A stretch of DNA of 64,000 nucleotides from an uncultured Prevotellaceae bacterium. Its GTDB lineage: Bacteria > Bacteroidota > Bacteroidia > Bacteroidales > Bacteroidaceae. Shown in pieces: positions 7,696 to 16,893 of the stretch (the first letter of the stretch is position 1; the number at the start of each line of letters is the position of its first letter). The DNA lies in contig CACZDV010000006.1 in assembly GCA_902780025.1 (NCBI GenBank), positions 1-64,000 on the forward strand, in the 5' to 3' direction. The notes beneath the pieces were generated by a model. That model was not told the DNA's origin and made no database searches. It worked only from the letters and a program-made list of their open reading frames with translations. A program made the position numbers and the translations under genes.

Positions 7696-10158
7696 ATGTT
7701 CCGCATGAAATCAACTGTAAGACTACTATTGGTTTTTCTGCTGTCGGCTATATGCATTGGTGCCTGGGCTGGTGTCGAGCGGGGACGAGTGTTCCGTACG
7801 ATAACAGCATCTGATGGTCTTGCAGATAACTCCGCACAGTCGATTAAGTGTACTTATACGGGACGTATGACTATCGCCACACTTGGAAACATCAATTATT
7901 ACGACGGAGCGAACTTCTCGCATATCAGCAGGAATAATGAGGTAAGGTACAAGCTGGAGAATTATCAGGGACATTATCATCTGTATTACGACCATTATCA
8001 TCATCTCTGGCTGAAGAACACTTACGCTGTCTCTTGTGTTAACCTGACTACGGAGCGTCACATTTCCAACATTGACAGCGTCTTCGTGATGTTTGGTGCC
8101 AAAGGTCGTGTCGACGACATGTTTGTCGATCGTGATGGCGAGGTATGGCTCTGTTCCAATGACAGTATCCTCAATATCTATTACAAGAAGCGTGTCGCCC
8201 TGCGTAAAGGGGTGAACCTTCAGGACATGGAAGTCTACGACAAACGCCAGCTGATGCTGTTCTATGAGGATGGAATCATGGACTGCTATGACCTGAAAGC
8301 CGGACGCAAGCTTTATCGAAGCAATGTCTACGGCAAGGAGGACTCCAAGACTTATGCCAATAGTTGTGTTCAGCTTATCCACGACGATCAGCTTTTTATG
8401 ATTCGAAACGGAAACCATTGTGGTATTCTGTTAAGGTATGACATAAAGAGCCGCAAGTGGACTGAGATCATGCGTAAAGACTTTTATCTGAATAACATGG
8501 TCGTCTACAAAGGCATGCTATTCGTTGCTTCCTCTTACGGCTATTTTACGTACGACATCACCAGTGGAGATATCGAACACTACGAAACCCTGACATTGAA
8601 CAGTGGCCGCGAGTTGCTGACAGATGTTAATGCTGTGGAGTTTGATCTTCAGGGGGGTATGTGGTTAGGTACTGAGATGCGTGGACTGCTTTATGCACCT
8701 CCATTGAATGCTCCGTTCCAGGTGCTTGACTGGGAAAACGACCTTGCACGCCAGTATGGTGCGATGATGGAGCCTCTCACTGGTATCAGCGAATTCCGTG
8801 GTCAGTCGGCAAACGTCATATTGCTCGACAGTCGTAAATGGACATGGGTGGGTACCTCCAGCGGCCTTTATCTCTATACTGACCCCAAGGCAGAGCCAGT
8901 CATTTTCTCCAGCCGTAATGGTCTGCTTAATAGTGTCATCCATGCGGTGATTGAGGACGATATGAACAATATCTGGGCAAGTACCAGCTATGGTATCTGC
9001 TGTATTCATATTGTCAATGGCAAAGTGAAGCAGGTGTTCTGCTTCAATGAGAGCGACCATGTGCCTAATGAAACTTTCATTACTGCCAAAGCGCTTAAGC
9101 TGCCTGACGGGCAGATTGTGATGCAGGCCCTTGACCATGTGGTGACGTTCAACCCGAAGGAGTTCCTGTCGCTTCTTGATCAGGAACCATACGAGATGCG
9201 TCCCAAGATGACAAAGCTGCTGGTCAACGGTATTGACGTCTCAGCCGGTGCGATGGTCAATGGTACAATCGTACTTGAAAAAGCTATCACCCGTACCAAG
9301 GAAATCAACCTGAACTACGACCAGAATTCCGTTTCGATTACCTTCTCAGCCTTGAACTATGCACGTCCCTTGCAGACCTGTTACAAGGTTAGGATCCGTG
9401 AGATTAGCGATAAGTGGACAGAGTATTCTTATTTCGGCAGTAATGGTCTTGTCGACAGGCGTGGCCTGCTTCACCTTCCGCTGCTGGCTATCAAGCCCGG
9501 CACATACCATATAGAGCTGTTGGCATCGGTGGTTCCTGGTAAGTATGTCGGTGAGCCACTTGAATGGATTATTCATGTCAACCAGCCCTGGTGGCGTACC
9601 ACAGGACTCTTGGCATTGGTGTTAATAGCCATCCTTGCCATGTTGGTCCTCAACTTCGTGTTCTACAACCGCAATATGCGTCTGAAGATTAAGCGTAGCG
9701 ACGAGGAGGGTGATCTTGTACGCCGTATCAAGGCCTTTGTAGAACGCTGCGACGGCTACAATTCCGAGAAACTGGCTCCATCGCAAGAGGAAATCTATGG
9801 TACTGACGTTGAGAGTCAGATAGAATTGAACAACGACTTCGTTGAACTGATGCTCAAGATTATACCGTTTGTCCGCGAACGTGGCGGCCGTCCTTTCTCC
9901 ATGCATATGCTGTCAAGCATCACTGACATGGACTTGCTGGAACTTTATGAGATTATCTCTGACAATATCCACAAGAGTCCGCGTGTACTGGTTCGTTCCA
10001 TGCGACTTGACACAGTAGCCGAGATGCTCCGTTCAACAGAGAAGACCGTTGAACAGATAGCCGAAGAGTGTGGTTTTGTGTCGCCTAATTATCTGGTGTC
10101 ATCCTTCTTCCACAGGTTCAAGGTGACGCCTCGCGAATATCGTGAGGAACTGGATTAG
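7696..10158 (+). CDS. Beta-propeller / Y_Y_Y / AraC-HTH transmembrane regulator
   Basis: An 820-residue protein with a signal peptide and a periplasmic two-component-regulator-type propeller (SDGLADNSAQSI; WTWVGTSSGLYLY; NNIWASTSYGI). A Y_Y_Y-like domain follows, then a membrane helix near residues 635-657 and a C-terminal AraC helix-turn-helix (VEQIAEECGFVSPNYLVSSFFHRFKVTPREYREEL). It resembles hybrid two-component systems but has no histidine kinase or receiver. It would bind an extracellular glycan signal and act directly on DNA from the membrane (inference). No SusC/D or hydrolase gene is adjacent, so its target is unclear. A second start at 7705 is possible. Its stop codon overlaps that of the convergent plug gene. 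Confidence 0.85.
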   Translation: MFRMKSTVRLLLVFLLSAICIGAWAGVERGRVFRTITASDGLADNSAQSIKCTYTGRMTIATLGNINYYDGANFSHISRNNEVRYKLENYQGHYHLYYDHYHHLWLKNTYAVSCVNLTTERHISNIDSVFVMFGAKGRVDDMFVDRDGEVWLCSNDSILNIYYKKRVALRKGVNLQDMEVYDKRQLMLFYEDGIMDCYDLKAGRKLYRSNVYGKEDSKTYANSCVQLIHDDQLFMIRNGNHCGILLRYDIKSRKWTEIMRKDFYLNNMVVYKGMLFVASSYGYFTYDITSGDIEHYETLTLNSGRELLTDVNAVEFDLQGGMWLGTEMRGLLYAPPLNAPFQVLDWENDLARQYGAMMEPLTGISEFRGQSANVILLDSRKWTWVGTSSGLYLYTDPKAEPVIFSSRNGLLNSVIHAVIEDDMNNIWASTSYGICCIHIVNGKVKQVFCFNESDHVPNETFITAKALKLPDGQIVMQALDHVVTFNPKEFLSLLDQEPYEMRPKMTKLLVNGIDVSAGAMVNGTIVLEKAITRTKEINLNYDQNSVSITFSALNYARPLQTCYKVRIREISDKWTEYSYFGSNGLVDRRGLLHLPLLAIKPGTYHIELLASVVPGKYVGEPLEWIIHVNQPWWRTTGLLALVLIAILAMLVLNFVFYNRNMRLKIKRSDEEGDLVRRIKAFVERCDGYNSEKLAPSQEEIYGTDVESQIELNNDFVELMLKIIPFVRERGGRPFSMHMLSSITDMDLLELYEIISDNIHKSPRVLVRSMRLDTVAEMLRSTEKTVEQIAEECGFVSPNYLVSSFFHRFKVTPREYREELD

Positions 10159-11393
10159 CGTAATATAATCTGCTGATAACCAGCCAGCCGCCAAGTTCTT
10201 TCGCTAATTCCCTTAAAGTAGACTAACGCCTGATATCTGTTCTCTGTCTCAAAGAAGGACCCTTCCTCTGGCATGACATAAGTCTTTCCTGAAGCATCTT
10301 TTAGCAGATACTGGTAGGAATAATAACCTTGCTTTTGCAGCACCTTTGCTTCGTAGGCTTTCTCTTCTTGGTTGTAGGTCATGATGTAGTTCTCCTCAGC
10401 CTCCGTTGTCCATTGGCCGTCGATAATGACCTGACTATCGTATGCTTCCGCAGGCATCAGTTTGTAGTTTACGAAGACATAGTCGCAGGTGCGGTCGTTC
10501 TCGATGTTGTCGCTATTGCGGATATAAAATGCCCCGTTAGCATCTTGATCGTATATGTAATTACGCCGAGGCTCGTTGACGAAAGGATGAGCTTGGTAGT
10601 TCTTCCCGTCCCACACTATTTGGTCAATGCCCATAGTGGGGTGACTCACGTCAAGAACCTCAAACTTATGATACTCATTGCCTGCATCGAAGACTAAATC
10701 CCTGTGATGCTCCCACTTTAGCTGCCCTGCCTGTCGATAGTTGGCCTTGGGGTTGATCTTGGCATTGTCTTCACGTCCGTTCTGCATCACAACGGTCCAC
10801 AATTGTTCTTGCTCATTGGTCAGGCTGAGGCGATGATCATAGTTCACCATCATGCTCACCTGCTGGTGGCTTTGGTTGAAGTCTATATCCGTGTTGGTCG
10901 TCACACTCAACCCAACGTTCACCAGCGTTTCTGTCACCATGAACTCTGCACACAGTATCTCCTGATTGTCCTCATCCTCATCGATGATATGCAGACGGTA
11001 GTTGCCGCTCATCTTCAGCCGACAACGGTCGTTGGGAATCTGCAGCCGATAGTGGGTATAAAGTACTGTGGTGTTCAGTGAGTTCTCATAATCCTCTATG
11101 GTGTTGTTGTTGAAACCTTCCAACCAGTCGCTTTCGAATAGTCCCTCCGATGGTGACCAGTCTGCCTCGCAATGCTCCAACCGATAAACGTATCGATGGT
11201 AGTTGTGTGACAGTTCATCAAAACCTATGTTAAGGATGTCGTCCGAGTTCAGCCGCATGACGGGTAACGACAACCAGTCCTGGTTGACCACCACCTGCAA
11301 GGTCTTCACGTTGGTGTTGTACACGACGTTTTTTCCCTCGCTTGCCACGACGGTCATTACCGTTAAAAGAGTAAATAGAAGCCTTCTCATCAT
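10155..11393 (-). CDS. Type IX secretion system plug protein (DUF5103)
   Basis: A 412-residue exported protein. After a signal peptide it matches the DUF5103 pattern (NVKTLQVVVN, HRYVYRLEHCEADW, LEGFNNNTIEDYENS, YTHYRLQIPN). Family members block or gate the SprA translocon of the T9SS. The hydrolases at 41864 and 62146 carry tails that may use such a system. The start is placed at the first of two adjacent ATGs (11393 or 11390), 7 bp after the luxR stop. The stop overlaps the convergent regulator's stop by sharing TTAG. Confidence 0.82.
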   Translation of the reverse strand: MMRRLLFTLLTVMTVVASEGKNVVYNTNVKTLQVVVNQDWLSLPVMRLNSDDILNIGFDELSHNYHRYVYRLEHCEADWSPSEGLFESDWLEGFNNNTIEDYENSLNTTVLYTHYRLQIPNDRCRLKMSGNYRLHIIDEDEDNQEILCAEFMVTETLVNVGLSVTTNTDIDFNQSHQQVSMMVNYDHRLSLTNEQEQLWTVVMQNGREDNAKINPKANYRQAGQLKWEHHRDLVFDAGNEYHKFEVLDVSHPTMGIDQIVWDGKNYQAHPFVNEPRRNYIYDQDANGAFYIRNSDNIENDRTCDYVFVNYKLMPAEAYDSQVIIDGQWTTEAEENYIMTYNQEEKAYEAKVLQKQGYYSYQYLLKDASGKTYVMPEEGSFFETENRYQALVYFKGISERTWRLAGYQQIILR

Positions 11394-11400
11394 TTGCAGT

Positions 11401-11988
11401 CTATATCTTATTGATGTCAACATAGCCATGCATGACGGCGTAGATGGTGAGTGCCGAGACAGACTTGAGCCCAAGTTTATCCATGATGTTCTTCCGATGG
11501 GTAATAACAGTAGACAATCCGATGTTGAGCTGATCGGCAATCTCCTTATTGATGTAGCCCTGAACGATGAACGACATTACTTCAATCTCACGGTCGCTCA
11601 GTACTTTTTGCTGTAATACCTGCGGCATGGGCGGAAGGTTACGACCGCCGTGGTGGGCGTGTTGCTGCAGCATGAGCAGGGAGCGTACCAATTGTTTTTC
11701 AGGCTCATTGATACACAGACAGTGGAAATCGCTGAGCTGAAATGATGCGTCAAGGCTTAACGTCAGGACAATGGTCTTCTGGCGATGCTCGGAGAAGAAC
11801 TGACGGTTTTGAAGTACGACGTTCATGGCCACAAAGAAGTGGAAGAACTCTTCTGGTTTGTTGGCTTCAAACTCCGTAAACGAGCCAAAGACGTCAACCG
11901 TCATGATGGGCATGACGTTCTGCAGCATCTGTTTCAGTCCGATGGCCGCAAGCGTATTCGGGTCAACGATGGCTACCTTAGGTCTCAT
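11401..11988 (-). CDS. LuxR-type response-regulator-like protein
   Basis: A 195-residue protein with a receiver-like N terminus (VAIVDPNTLAAIGLKQML) and a LuxR HTH (LSDREIEVMSFIVQGYINKEIA, STVITHRKNI). Its C terminus (ALTIYAVMHGYVDINKI) parallels that of the hemerythrin-LuxR protein at 3552, suggesting a related pair. The receiver half looks degenerate: the usual acidic pocket, phosphoacceptor Asp and Lys are not clear. The start overlaps the thiL stop as ATGA. Confidence 0.8.
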   Translation of the reverse strand: MRPKVAIVDPNTLAAIGLKQMLQNVMPIMTVDVFGSFTEFEANKPEEFFHFFVAMNVVLQNRQFFSEHRQKTIVLTLSLDASFQLSDFHCLCINEPEKQLVRSLLMLQQHAHHGGRNLPPMPQVLQQKVLSDREIEVMSFIVQGYINKEIADQLNIGLSTVITHRKNIMDKLGLKSVSALTIYAVMHGYVDINKI

Positions 11989-13034
11989 TGGTCAAAGTTC
12001 CAGCCTTGGGCCTTGAGTTCAAACTCCTGACCGTCACGACTTACGAGTATATGGCCGTACTTCTGGTCAGTGATGTAACCGATGAGGCGAACGTCCTCCA
12101 TATCCTCCACTTTCTCGCGGTCACCTATGGGAACGGTGAATACCAATTCATAGTCTTCGCCACCATTGAGGGCACAGGTCGTGACATTCATGTTCATTTC
12201 TTCTGCCATAACGGCAGTCTGATAGTCAATAGGGAGGTTCTTCTCGAAGACACGGCAGCCGACACCCGACTGCTTGCAGATGTGACGTAGTTCGGAAGAC
12301 AGTCCATCGCTGACATCCATCATGGCTGTGGGACGTATGCCTGCCTCGCGTAGCCGTTGAATGATGTCTCCACGAGCCTCGGCCTGCAGCTGGCGTTGCA
12401 GAAGGTATTCCTTACCGCTGAAATCTGGCTGGAAGTCAGGAAGCGTCTTGCCACTCTTCTTAGCTTCTTCAACCATCTGGTAGTAGACTGACTTCTCACG
12501 CTCAAGCAGCTGCAGTCCCATATAAGCAGCCCCAAGGTCGCCGCTGACACAGATAAGATCCGTATCGTGGGCTCCGTTGCGGTAGACGATGTCGTCCTTG
12601 TCTGCTTCGCCGATACAGGTGATGCTAATGGCTAATCCTGTATAGGAAGAAGTGGTGTCGCCGCCAACGATGTCAATGTTCCATTTCTCACAGGCCAGTT
12701 GTATGCCGTTGTAAAGCTGTTCAATGTCTTCGACGCTGAAACGCTTGCTGATAGCCAGTGAGACGGTCATCTGCCGAGGGGTGCCGTTCATGGCGAAGAT
12801 ATCGCTAATGTTGACCATTGCTGCTTTATAGCCAAGGTGCTGCAAGTCAATGTAGGTAAGGTCGAAGTGTACGCCCTCCATCAGCAGGTCGGTAGTGATG
12901 AGAACCTCCTTGTCGGGGTAGGACAGTACGGCACAGTCGTCGCCGACGCCGTACTTTGTGGACTCGTTCTGTGGCTTGAAGTCTTTCGTGAGGCGGTCTA
13001 TAAGTCCAAACTCGCCAATCTTTGCTATTTCCAT
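11985..13034 (-). CDS. thiL: Thiamine-monophosphate kinase
   Basis: Phosphorylates thiamine monophosphate to the diphosphate cofactor. The 349-residue protein shows VGDDCAVLS, TTDLLMEGVHFDL, AAMVNISDIFAMNG and MMDVSDGLSSELRHI, all conserved metal and nucleotide sites. It overlaps the upstream PNP gene by 10 bp and the downstream luxR by 4 bp. Confidence 0.95.
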   Translation of the reverse strand: MEIAKIGEFGLIDRLTKDFKPQNESTKYGVGDDCAVLSYPDKEVLITTDLLMEGVHFDLTYIDLQHLGYKAAMVNISDIFAMNGTPRQMTVSLAISKRFSVEDIEQLYNGIQLACEKWNIDIVGGDTTSSYTGLAISITCIGEADKDDIVYRNGAHDTDLICVSGDLGAAYMGLQLLEREKSVYYQMVEEAKKSGKTLPDFQPDFSGKEYLLQRQLQAEARGDIIQRLREAGIRPTAMMDVSDGLSSELRHICKQSGVGCRVFEKNLPIDYQTAVMAEEMNMNVTTCALNGGEDYELVFTVPIGDREKVEDMEDVRLIGYITDQKYGHILVSRDGQEFELKAQGWNFDQ

Positions 13035-13897
13035 CCTTCTGTCGGGTGATCAGTGTTGAATTTGTCATTAGTGGAAGACTCCACACGTTCTGACCGGATA
13101 ATCATTTCGCGCATGATTTCCGTCATCAGAGGCTGAGCCTTGTTAGCGGCTTGCTGCACTTCCTCGTGGCTGACTTCCACTGGCGTGTCGAAACCTCCGA
13201 GGTCGGTCACTATGCTGATGCCGAAGGTACGTATGCCACAATGGTGGGCTACAATCACTTCAGGAACAGTAGACATGCCAACGGTGTCGCCGCCTAGAAG
13301 CCTATACATCTTATATTCTGCCGGCGTCTCGAATGTAGGGCCTTGAACGCCAACATAGACACCATGCTGTAATCGGATGTTCTTCTCTTTGGCAATTTCA
13401 AAGGCCAGATTGATTAATTTGCGGTCGTATGTCTCATGCATATCAGGGAACCGAGGGCCTGTGGGGAAGTTCTTACCACGCAGCGGGTGCTCTGGGAACA
13501 TATTAATATGATCAGTAATGACCATAATGTCGCCAATCTGGAACTGCGGATTCATTCCTCCAGCAGCATTGGAGACGAAGAGCGTCTTGATGCCTAATTC
13601 ATACATGACGCGGACAGGGAATGTCACTTCCTTCATGGAGTAACCCTCGTAGAAGTGGAATCGTCCCTGCATGGCCACGATGTCCACACCGCCAAGTTTA
13701 CCGAAGATGAGCTTGCCGGAATGTCCCTCGACTGTTGAGACGGGGAAGTTAGGTATCTCAGCGTATGGGAATTCGTAAGTGTCAGTTATTTCTGAAGCTA
13801 ATTGTCCGAGGCCTGTTCCCAGTACTATTGCTGTCTTTGGGCTTGTGGTCATCCTTTGGCTTAACCAGGATGCTGTTTCTTGAATTTTTTCGTACAT
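13025..13897 (-). CDS. Purine nucleoside phosphorylase (PNP-I family)
   Basis: Cleaves purine nucleosides with phosphate to free base and ribose-1-phosphate. The 290-residue protein carries VLGTGLGQLA, QGRFHFYEGYS, SNAAGGMNP, GVQGPTFETPAEYKM and STVPEVIVA, matching the trimeric class. The N terminus MYEKIQETASWL fits the family start, so the 116-bp overlap with the lpxK 3' end appears genuine. Confidence 0.93.
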   Translation of the reverse strand: MYEKIQETASWLSQRMTTSPKTAIVLGTGLGQLASEITDTYEFPYAEIPNFPVSTVEGHSGKLIFGKLGGVDIVAMQGRFHFYEGYSMKEVTFPVRVMYELGIKTLFVSNAAGGMNPQFQIGDIMVITDHINMFPEHPLRGKNFPTGPRFPDMHETYDRKLINLAFEIAKEKNIRLQHGVYVGVQGPTFETPAEYKMYRLLGGDTVGMSTVPEVIVAHHCGIRTFGISIVTDLGGFDTPVEVSHEEVQQAANKAQPLMTEIMREMIIRSERVESSTNDKFNTDHPTEGWK

Positions 13898-14954
13898 AGC
13901 CTAAAATGTTTTGATTAAACGATTCTTCTTGGTCTTGCATGAAGTGAATACGGATGGGCATCACATAGAGATGCTTCCTGACTTCCTCGCTGAGACCTTC
14001 CTTCGTAGTCAGTCGTGTGGCGTCCTTCTCTGTCGTGATAATCAGCTTGGGTTCATTCATGGCCTCAAAAGTCTCATTCAGTTTCCTGATATCTTTCGGC
14101 TTGAAATCATGGTGATCGGAGAATGTCATGGGTGTGATGCTTCTCACCTGGGACTTCAGATCTTCTGACATCTGACGAGGGGAGGCAATTCCTGTCAGCA
14201 ACAGGACGTTCTGCTTGTCAAGTTGTGAAACAGTCTCTGCCGGACATTCCTTGGGAAATACAGGACGCAGGGCTTCATACTTTAATGTGGTGAAATAGAG
14301 CTTCTGGTAGGGGAAAAGGCTCATGGCCTTGGTTATCACGCGGAACTCCATTGGCTTGAGTTCCTTTGGACACTTAGTGACGATAACGATGTCGGCACGG
14401 TTCTTCCCCTTCATGGGCTCGCGCAGTCGTCCTGCCGGTAGGAGCTTGTCGTAGATGATGAGCCGATGGTAGTCGACGAGCAGGATGTTGATACCAGGCT
14501 TGACGTGCCGATGCTGGAAGGCATCATCGAGCAAGATGGCATCGATGGGATTCTTGTTGTCATTGGTCAGCAGCTCTATGGCTCGGCAACGTTTGCTGTC
14601 TACCGCCATAGTGATATTGGGGAACTTCTGTTTCATCTGGTACGGCTCGTCACCAATCATACTCATTGGGGTATTGGCATCGGCCTGTACGAAGCCCTTG
14701 CTCTTGCGCTTGTATCCTCGGCTGACAACTGCAACCCGCATATTGTCCTGCATGATTCTTATGAGATACTCGACGTGGGGTGTTTTCCCAGTACCTCCAA
14801 CGGTGATGTTGCCGACAGAGATGACGGGTACTTTGTAGGCATGGCTCTTCAGGATGCCTACCTCAAAGAGGAAGTTCCTGAACTTAACCCCTAAGCCATA
14901 GAACCAGCTCAGCGGTAGCAGCCATTCGTTGATTTTGATAAAGTCGCCCTCCAT
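13782..14954 (-). CDS. lpxK: Tetraacyldisaccharide 4'-kinase
   Basis: Phosphorylates the lipid A disaccharide at the 4' position at the inner membrane. The 390-residue protein has the P-loop VGNITVGGTGKTPH, the SRGYKRKSKG segment, LLDDAFQHR and ITTEKDATR. The last 38 codons (from about RKNSRNSILVKPK) lie inside the start of the PNP gene in another frame and look like a low-complexity extension after loss of an earlier stop. Confidence 0.94.
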   Translation of the reverse strand: MEGDFIKINEWLLPLSWFYGLGVKFRNFLFEVGILKSHAYKVPVISVGNITVGGTGKTPHVEYLIRIMQDNMRVAVVSRGYKRKSKGFVQADANTPMSMIGDEPYQMKQKFPNITMAVDSKRCRAIELLTNDNKNPIDAILLDDAFQHRHVKPGINILLVDYHRLIIYDKLLPAGRLREPMKGKNRADIVIVTKCPKELKPMEFRVITKAMSLFPYQKLYFTTLKYEALRPVFPKECPAETVSQLDKQNVLLLTGIASPRQMSEDLKSQVRSITPMTFSDHHDFKPKDIRKLNETFEAMNEPKLIITTEKDATRLTTKEGLSEEVRKHLYVMPIRIHFMQDQEESFNQNILGYVRKNSRNSILVKPKDDHKPKDSNSTGNRPRTISFRNN

Positions 14955-14985
14955 AAGTCACCTCTTACTTATTCCTTTTCATCTT

Positions 14986-16776
14986 TTAAAAGTTCAGCAG
15001 GTATGGCATACGAGCCTGCAAACGGTTGCGCTGCATATCACGGCGATTATTCAGGAATGGTTGGTAGAGGTCGCCGAGCATCTCGCGCAACTCGCTGTCG
15101 AGATAGGTTCCGCGTTTCTCGCTCATATCCATCAGCTGCTGGTACCAGGGTTCTGGCTCAGGATAGCTCTTCTTGTGGAACTCTGATAACTTGGCTAATT
15201 CTGCAGCCTTCTTCACAGCATCATCAAGAGAGCCTATCTTGTCGACGAGTTTGATGGGCTGGGCGTCAGTAGCCAGCCACACACGGCCTTGGGCAATCTC
15301 GTGGACCTGATCACGGGTCATCTTCCGACCACCAGCCACGATGTTGAGGAATGTTTCGTATCCACGGTCCACATACGTCTGCATGAATTTCAGTTCCTGG
15401 GCATTGTCCTTGCCGAAAATCAAGTTCTCCTCGAAGTCCGTGTACTTGTTGGTCTTCGTTCCGTCGAAGGTGACGCCGAGCTTGTCAGTCACCAGTTCCG
15501 ATACGTTCGGAATCAGCCCGAAGATGCCTATGCTGCCCGTAATGGTAGTAGGTTCGGCAAAGATATAGTCACCGTAAGCACTAATCATATAACCACCTGA
15601 TGCTGCCAGGCCACCCATTGAGATAACGACGGGTTTCTTGGCTTTCAACTTGGTGATGGCATGGGCAATTTGCTCAGAGGCTACTGCACTTCCACCAGGA
15701 GAATTGACGCGCAGGACAACTGCCTTTACGTCATCATCCTTGGCCAGCTTGTTCAGGTCCTCCACCGTTTCCTTGCCGATGATGTTGTGCTCCGTAGAGA
15801 AGAGGCTGGTAGCCTGGTCGATAATCTCGCCGTAGGCGTAATAGACGGCCACCTCGTCACCCTTTTCTTCATCATTGGCAGGCAGTGTCATCATGTCGCT
15901 GAGTAGCAACTGATTGATGTCGTCATCGTTGTCAACTCCCAACAGTCCTTTGACAACCACCTTGATACTTTCAGGATATGTCAATACGTCAATCAGTCCA
16001 CCTTTAAGATAGTCACCAGGTGCTGCGAAGGTGAGGATGCTGTCGCTCACCATCTGGTTGAGCTGTTCTGCGGTGATACGTGAGCGGCTTTCAGCAATGT
16101 CCTTAATCATGTGATTCCAAATGCCTTGCTGGTAGGCTTCGGTCTGTTCGCGGTTCTCGGGACTCATGTCCTTACGGGTAACACTCTCAACGGCTCCCTT
16201 GTACTTGCCGACGCGAACTGCCTGATATTTCACACCAATCTTCTCATAGAGTCCAGTGATGAACTCACGCTTGCCGCCGATACCTTTCAGTTCAATCATA
16301 CCCGTTGGAGCCAGATAGACAGAGTCGGCAACGGAAGCCACGTAGTAGGCTGACTGCGTATAATTGTCGGCAAAGGCAATAATCCACTTTCCGCTCTTCT
16401 TGAAGTCCTTCAGGGCGTCGCGTATCTGCTGAGCCGTTGCCGGTGAGTCGAATGAGGTGAGTCCTCCTTCTATGTAAATACCTTTGATATCGCTGTTCTC
16501 TTTCGCTTTCTTGATGCTTGCCAGGATGTCCTCCAATCCCATGACGCTCATGTCATTGCTGTTCATCAGCACGTCGAGTGGTGATCCTTCCTCGCCACGC
16601 TCCTGCACGGTGCCGTCCATCTTCAGCACAAATACGGAATTCTCCTTTACTTGGGCCGATGGGCTGCCGGAGGCTGCCATTCCAGCCAATGAGATGATGA
16701 ACACAATACCTGCCAAGAAGGTAAAGATGACTAAGCCACAAATGGTGGCAAGAATGTACTTCAAGAAACTTTTCAT
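14986..16776 (-). CDS. sppA: Signal peptide peptidase SppA, long type
   Basis: A 596-residue inner-membrane serine peptidase with one N-terminal membrane anchor. The N-terminal repeat carries the likely catalytic Lys in GKYKGAVESV; the C-terminal repeat carries the Ser nucleophile in GLAASGGYMIS. Together they form the Lys-Ser dyad of the 67-kDa class that degrades cleaved signal peptides. It is the first gene of the sppA-lpxK-PNP-thiL-luxR-plug run and is probably transcribed from the motif at 16802. Confidence 0.94.
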   Translation of the reverse strand: MKSFLKYILATICGLVIFTFLAGIVFIISLAGMAASGSPSAQVKENSVFVLKMDGTVQERGEEGSPLDVLMNSNDMSVMGLEDILASIKKAKENSDIKGIYIEGGLTSFDSPATAQQIRDALKDFKKSGKWIIAFADNYTQSAYYVASVADSVYLAPTGMIELKGIGGKREFITGLYEKIGVKYQAVRVGKYKGAVESVTRKDMSPENREQTEAYQQGIWNHMIKDIAESRSRITAEQLNQMVSDSILTFAAPGDYLKGGLIDVLTYPESIKVVVKGLLGVDNDDDINQLLLSDMMTLPANDEEKGDEVAVYYAYGEIIDQATSLFSTEHNIIGKETVEDLNKLAKDDDVKAVVLRVNSPGGSAVASEQIAHAITKLKAKKPVVISMGGLAASGGYMISAYGDYIFAEPTTITGSIGIFGLIPNVSELVTDKLGVTFDGTKTNKYTDFEENLIFGKDNAQELKFMQTYVDRGYETFLNIVAGGRKMTRDQVHEIAQGRVWLATDAQPIKLVDKIGSLDDAVKKAAELAKLSEFHKKSYPEPEPWYQQLMDMSEKRGTYLDSELREMLGDLYQPFLNNRRDMQRNRLQARMPYLLNF

Positions 16777-16801
16777 AATGCCAATGATTAAAATATGCGC
16801 A

Positions 16802-16809
16802 CAAAGATA
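16802..16809 (-). promoter_or_regulatory. TATCTTTG -7 box for the sppA operon
   Basis: TAnnTTTG on the minus strand, 25 bp upstream of the sppA ATG and back to back with the GH28 promoter. Confidence 0.6.
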
Positions 16810-16852
16810 ATACTTTTTTCCAAATTATCAACAAAATATCAGAATTATTTGC

Positions 16853-16860
16853 TAATTTTG
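16853..16860 (+). promoter_or_regulatory. TAATTTTG -7 box for the GH28 gene
   Basis: TAnnTTTG match 33 bp before the ATG at 16894. It supports that start over upstream in-frame codons. Confidence 0.55.
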
Positions 16861-16893
16861 CAGCAGAAAACTATAACTAAAACATTGAAGGCA

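Noticed and set aside
13782..13897. Later start for PNP to avoid the lpxK overlap
   Set aside because: It would remove the GTGLG phosphate-binding loop region and the conserved N-terminal helix.
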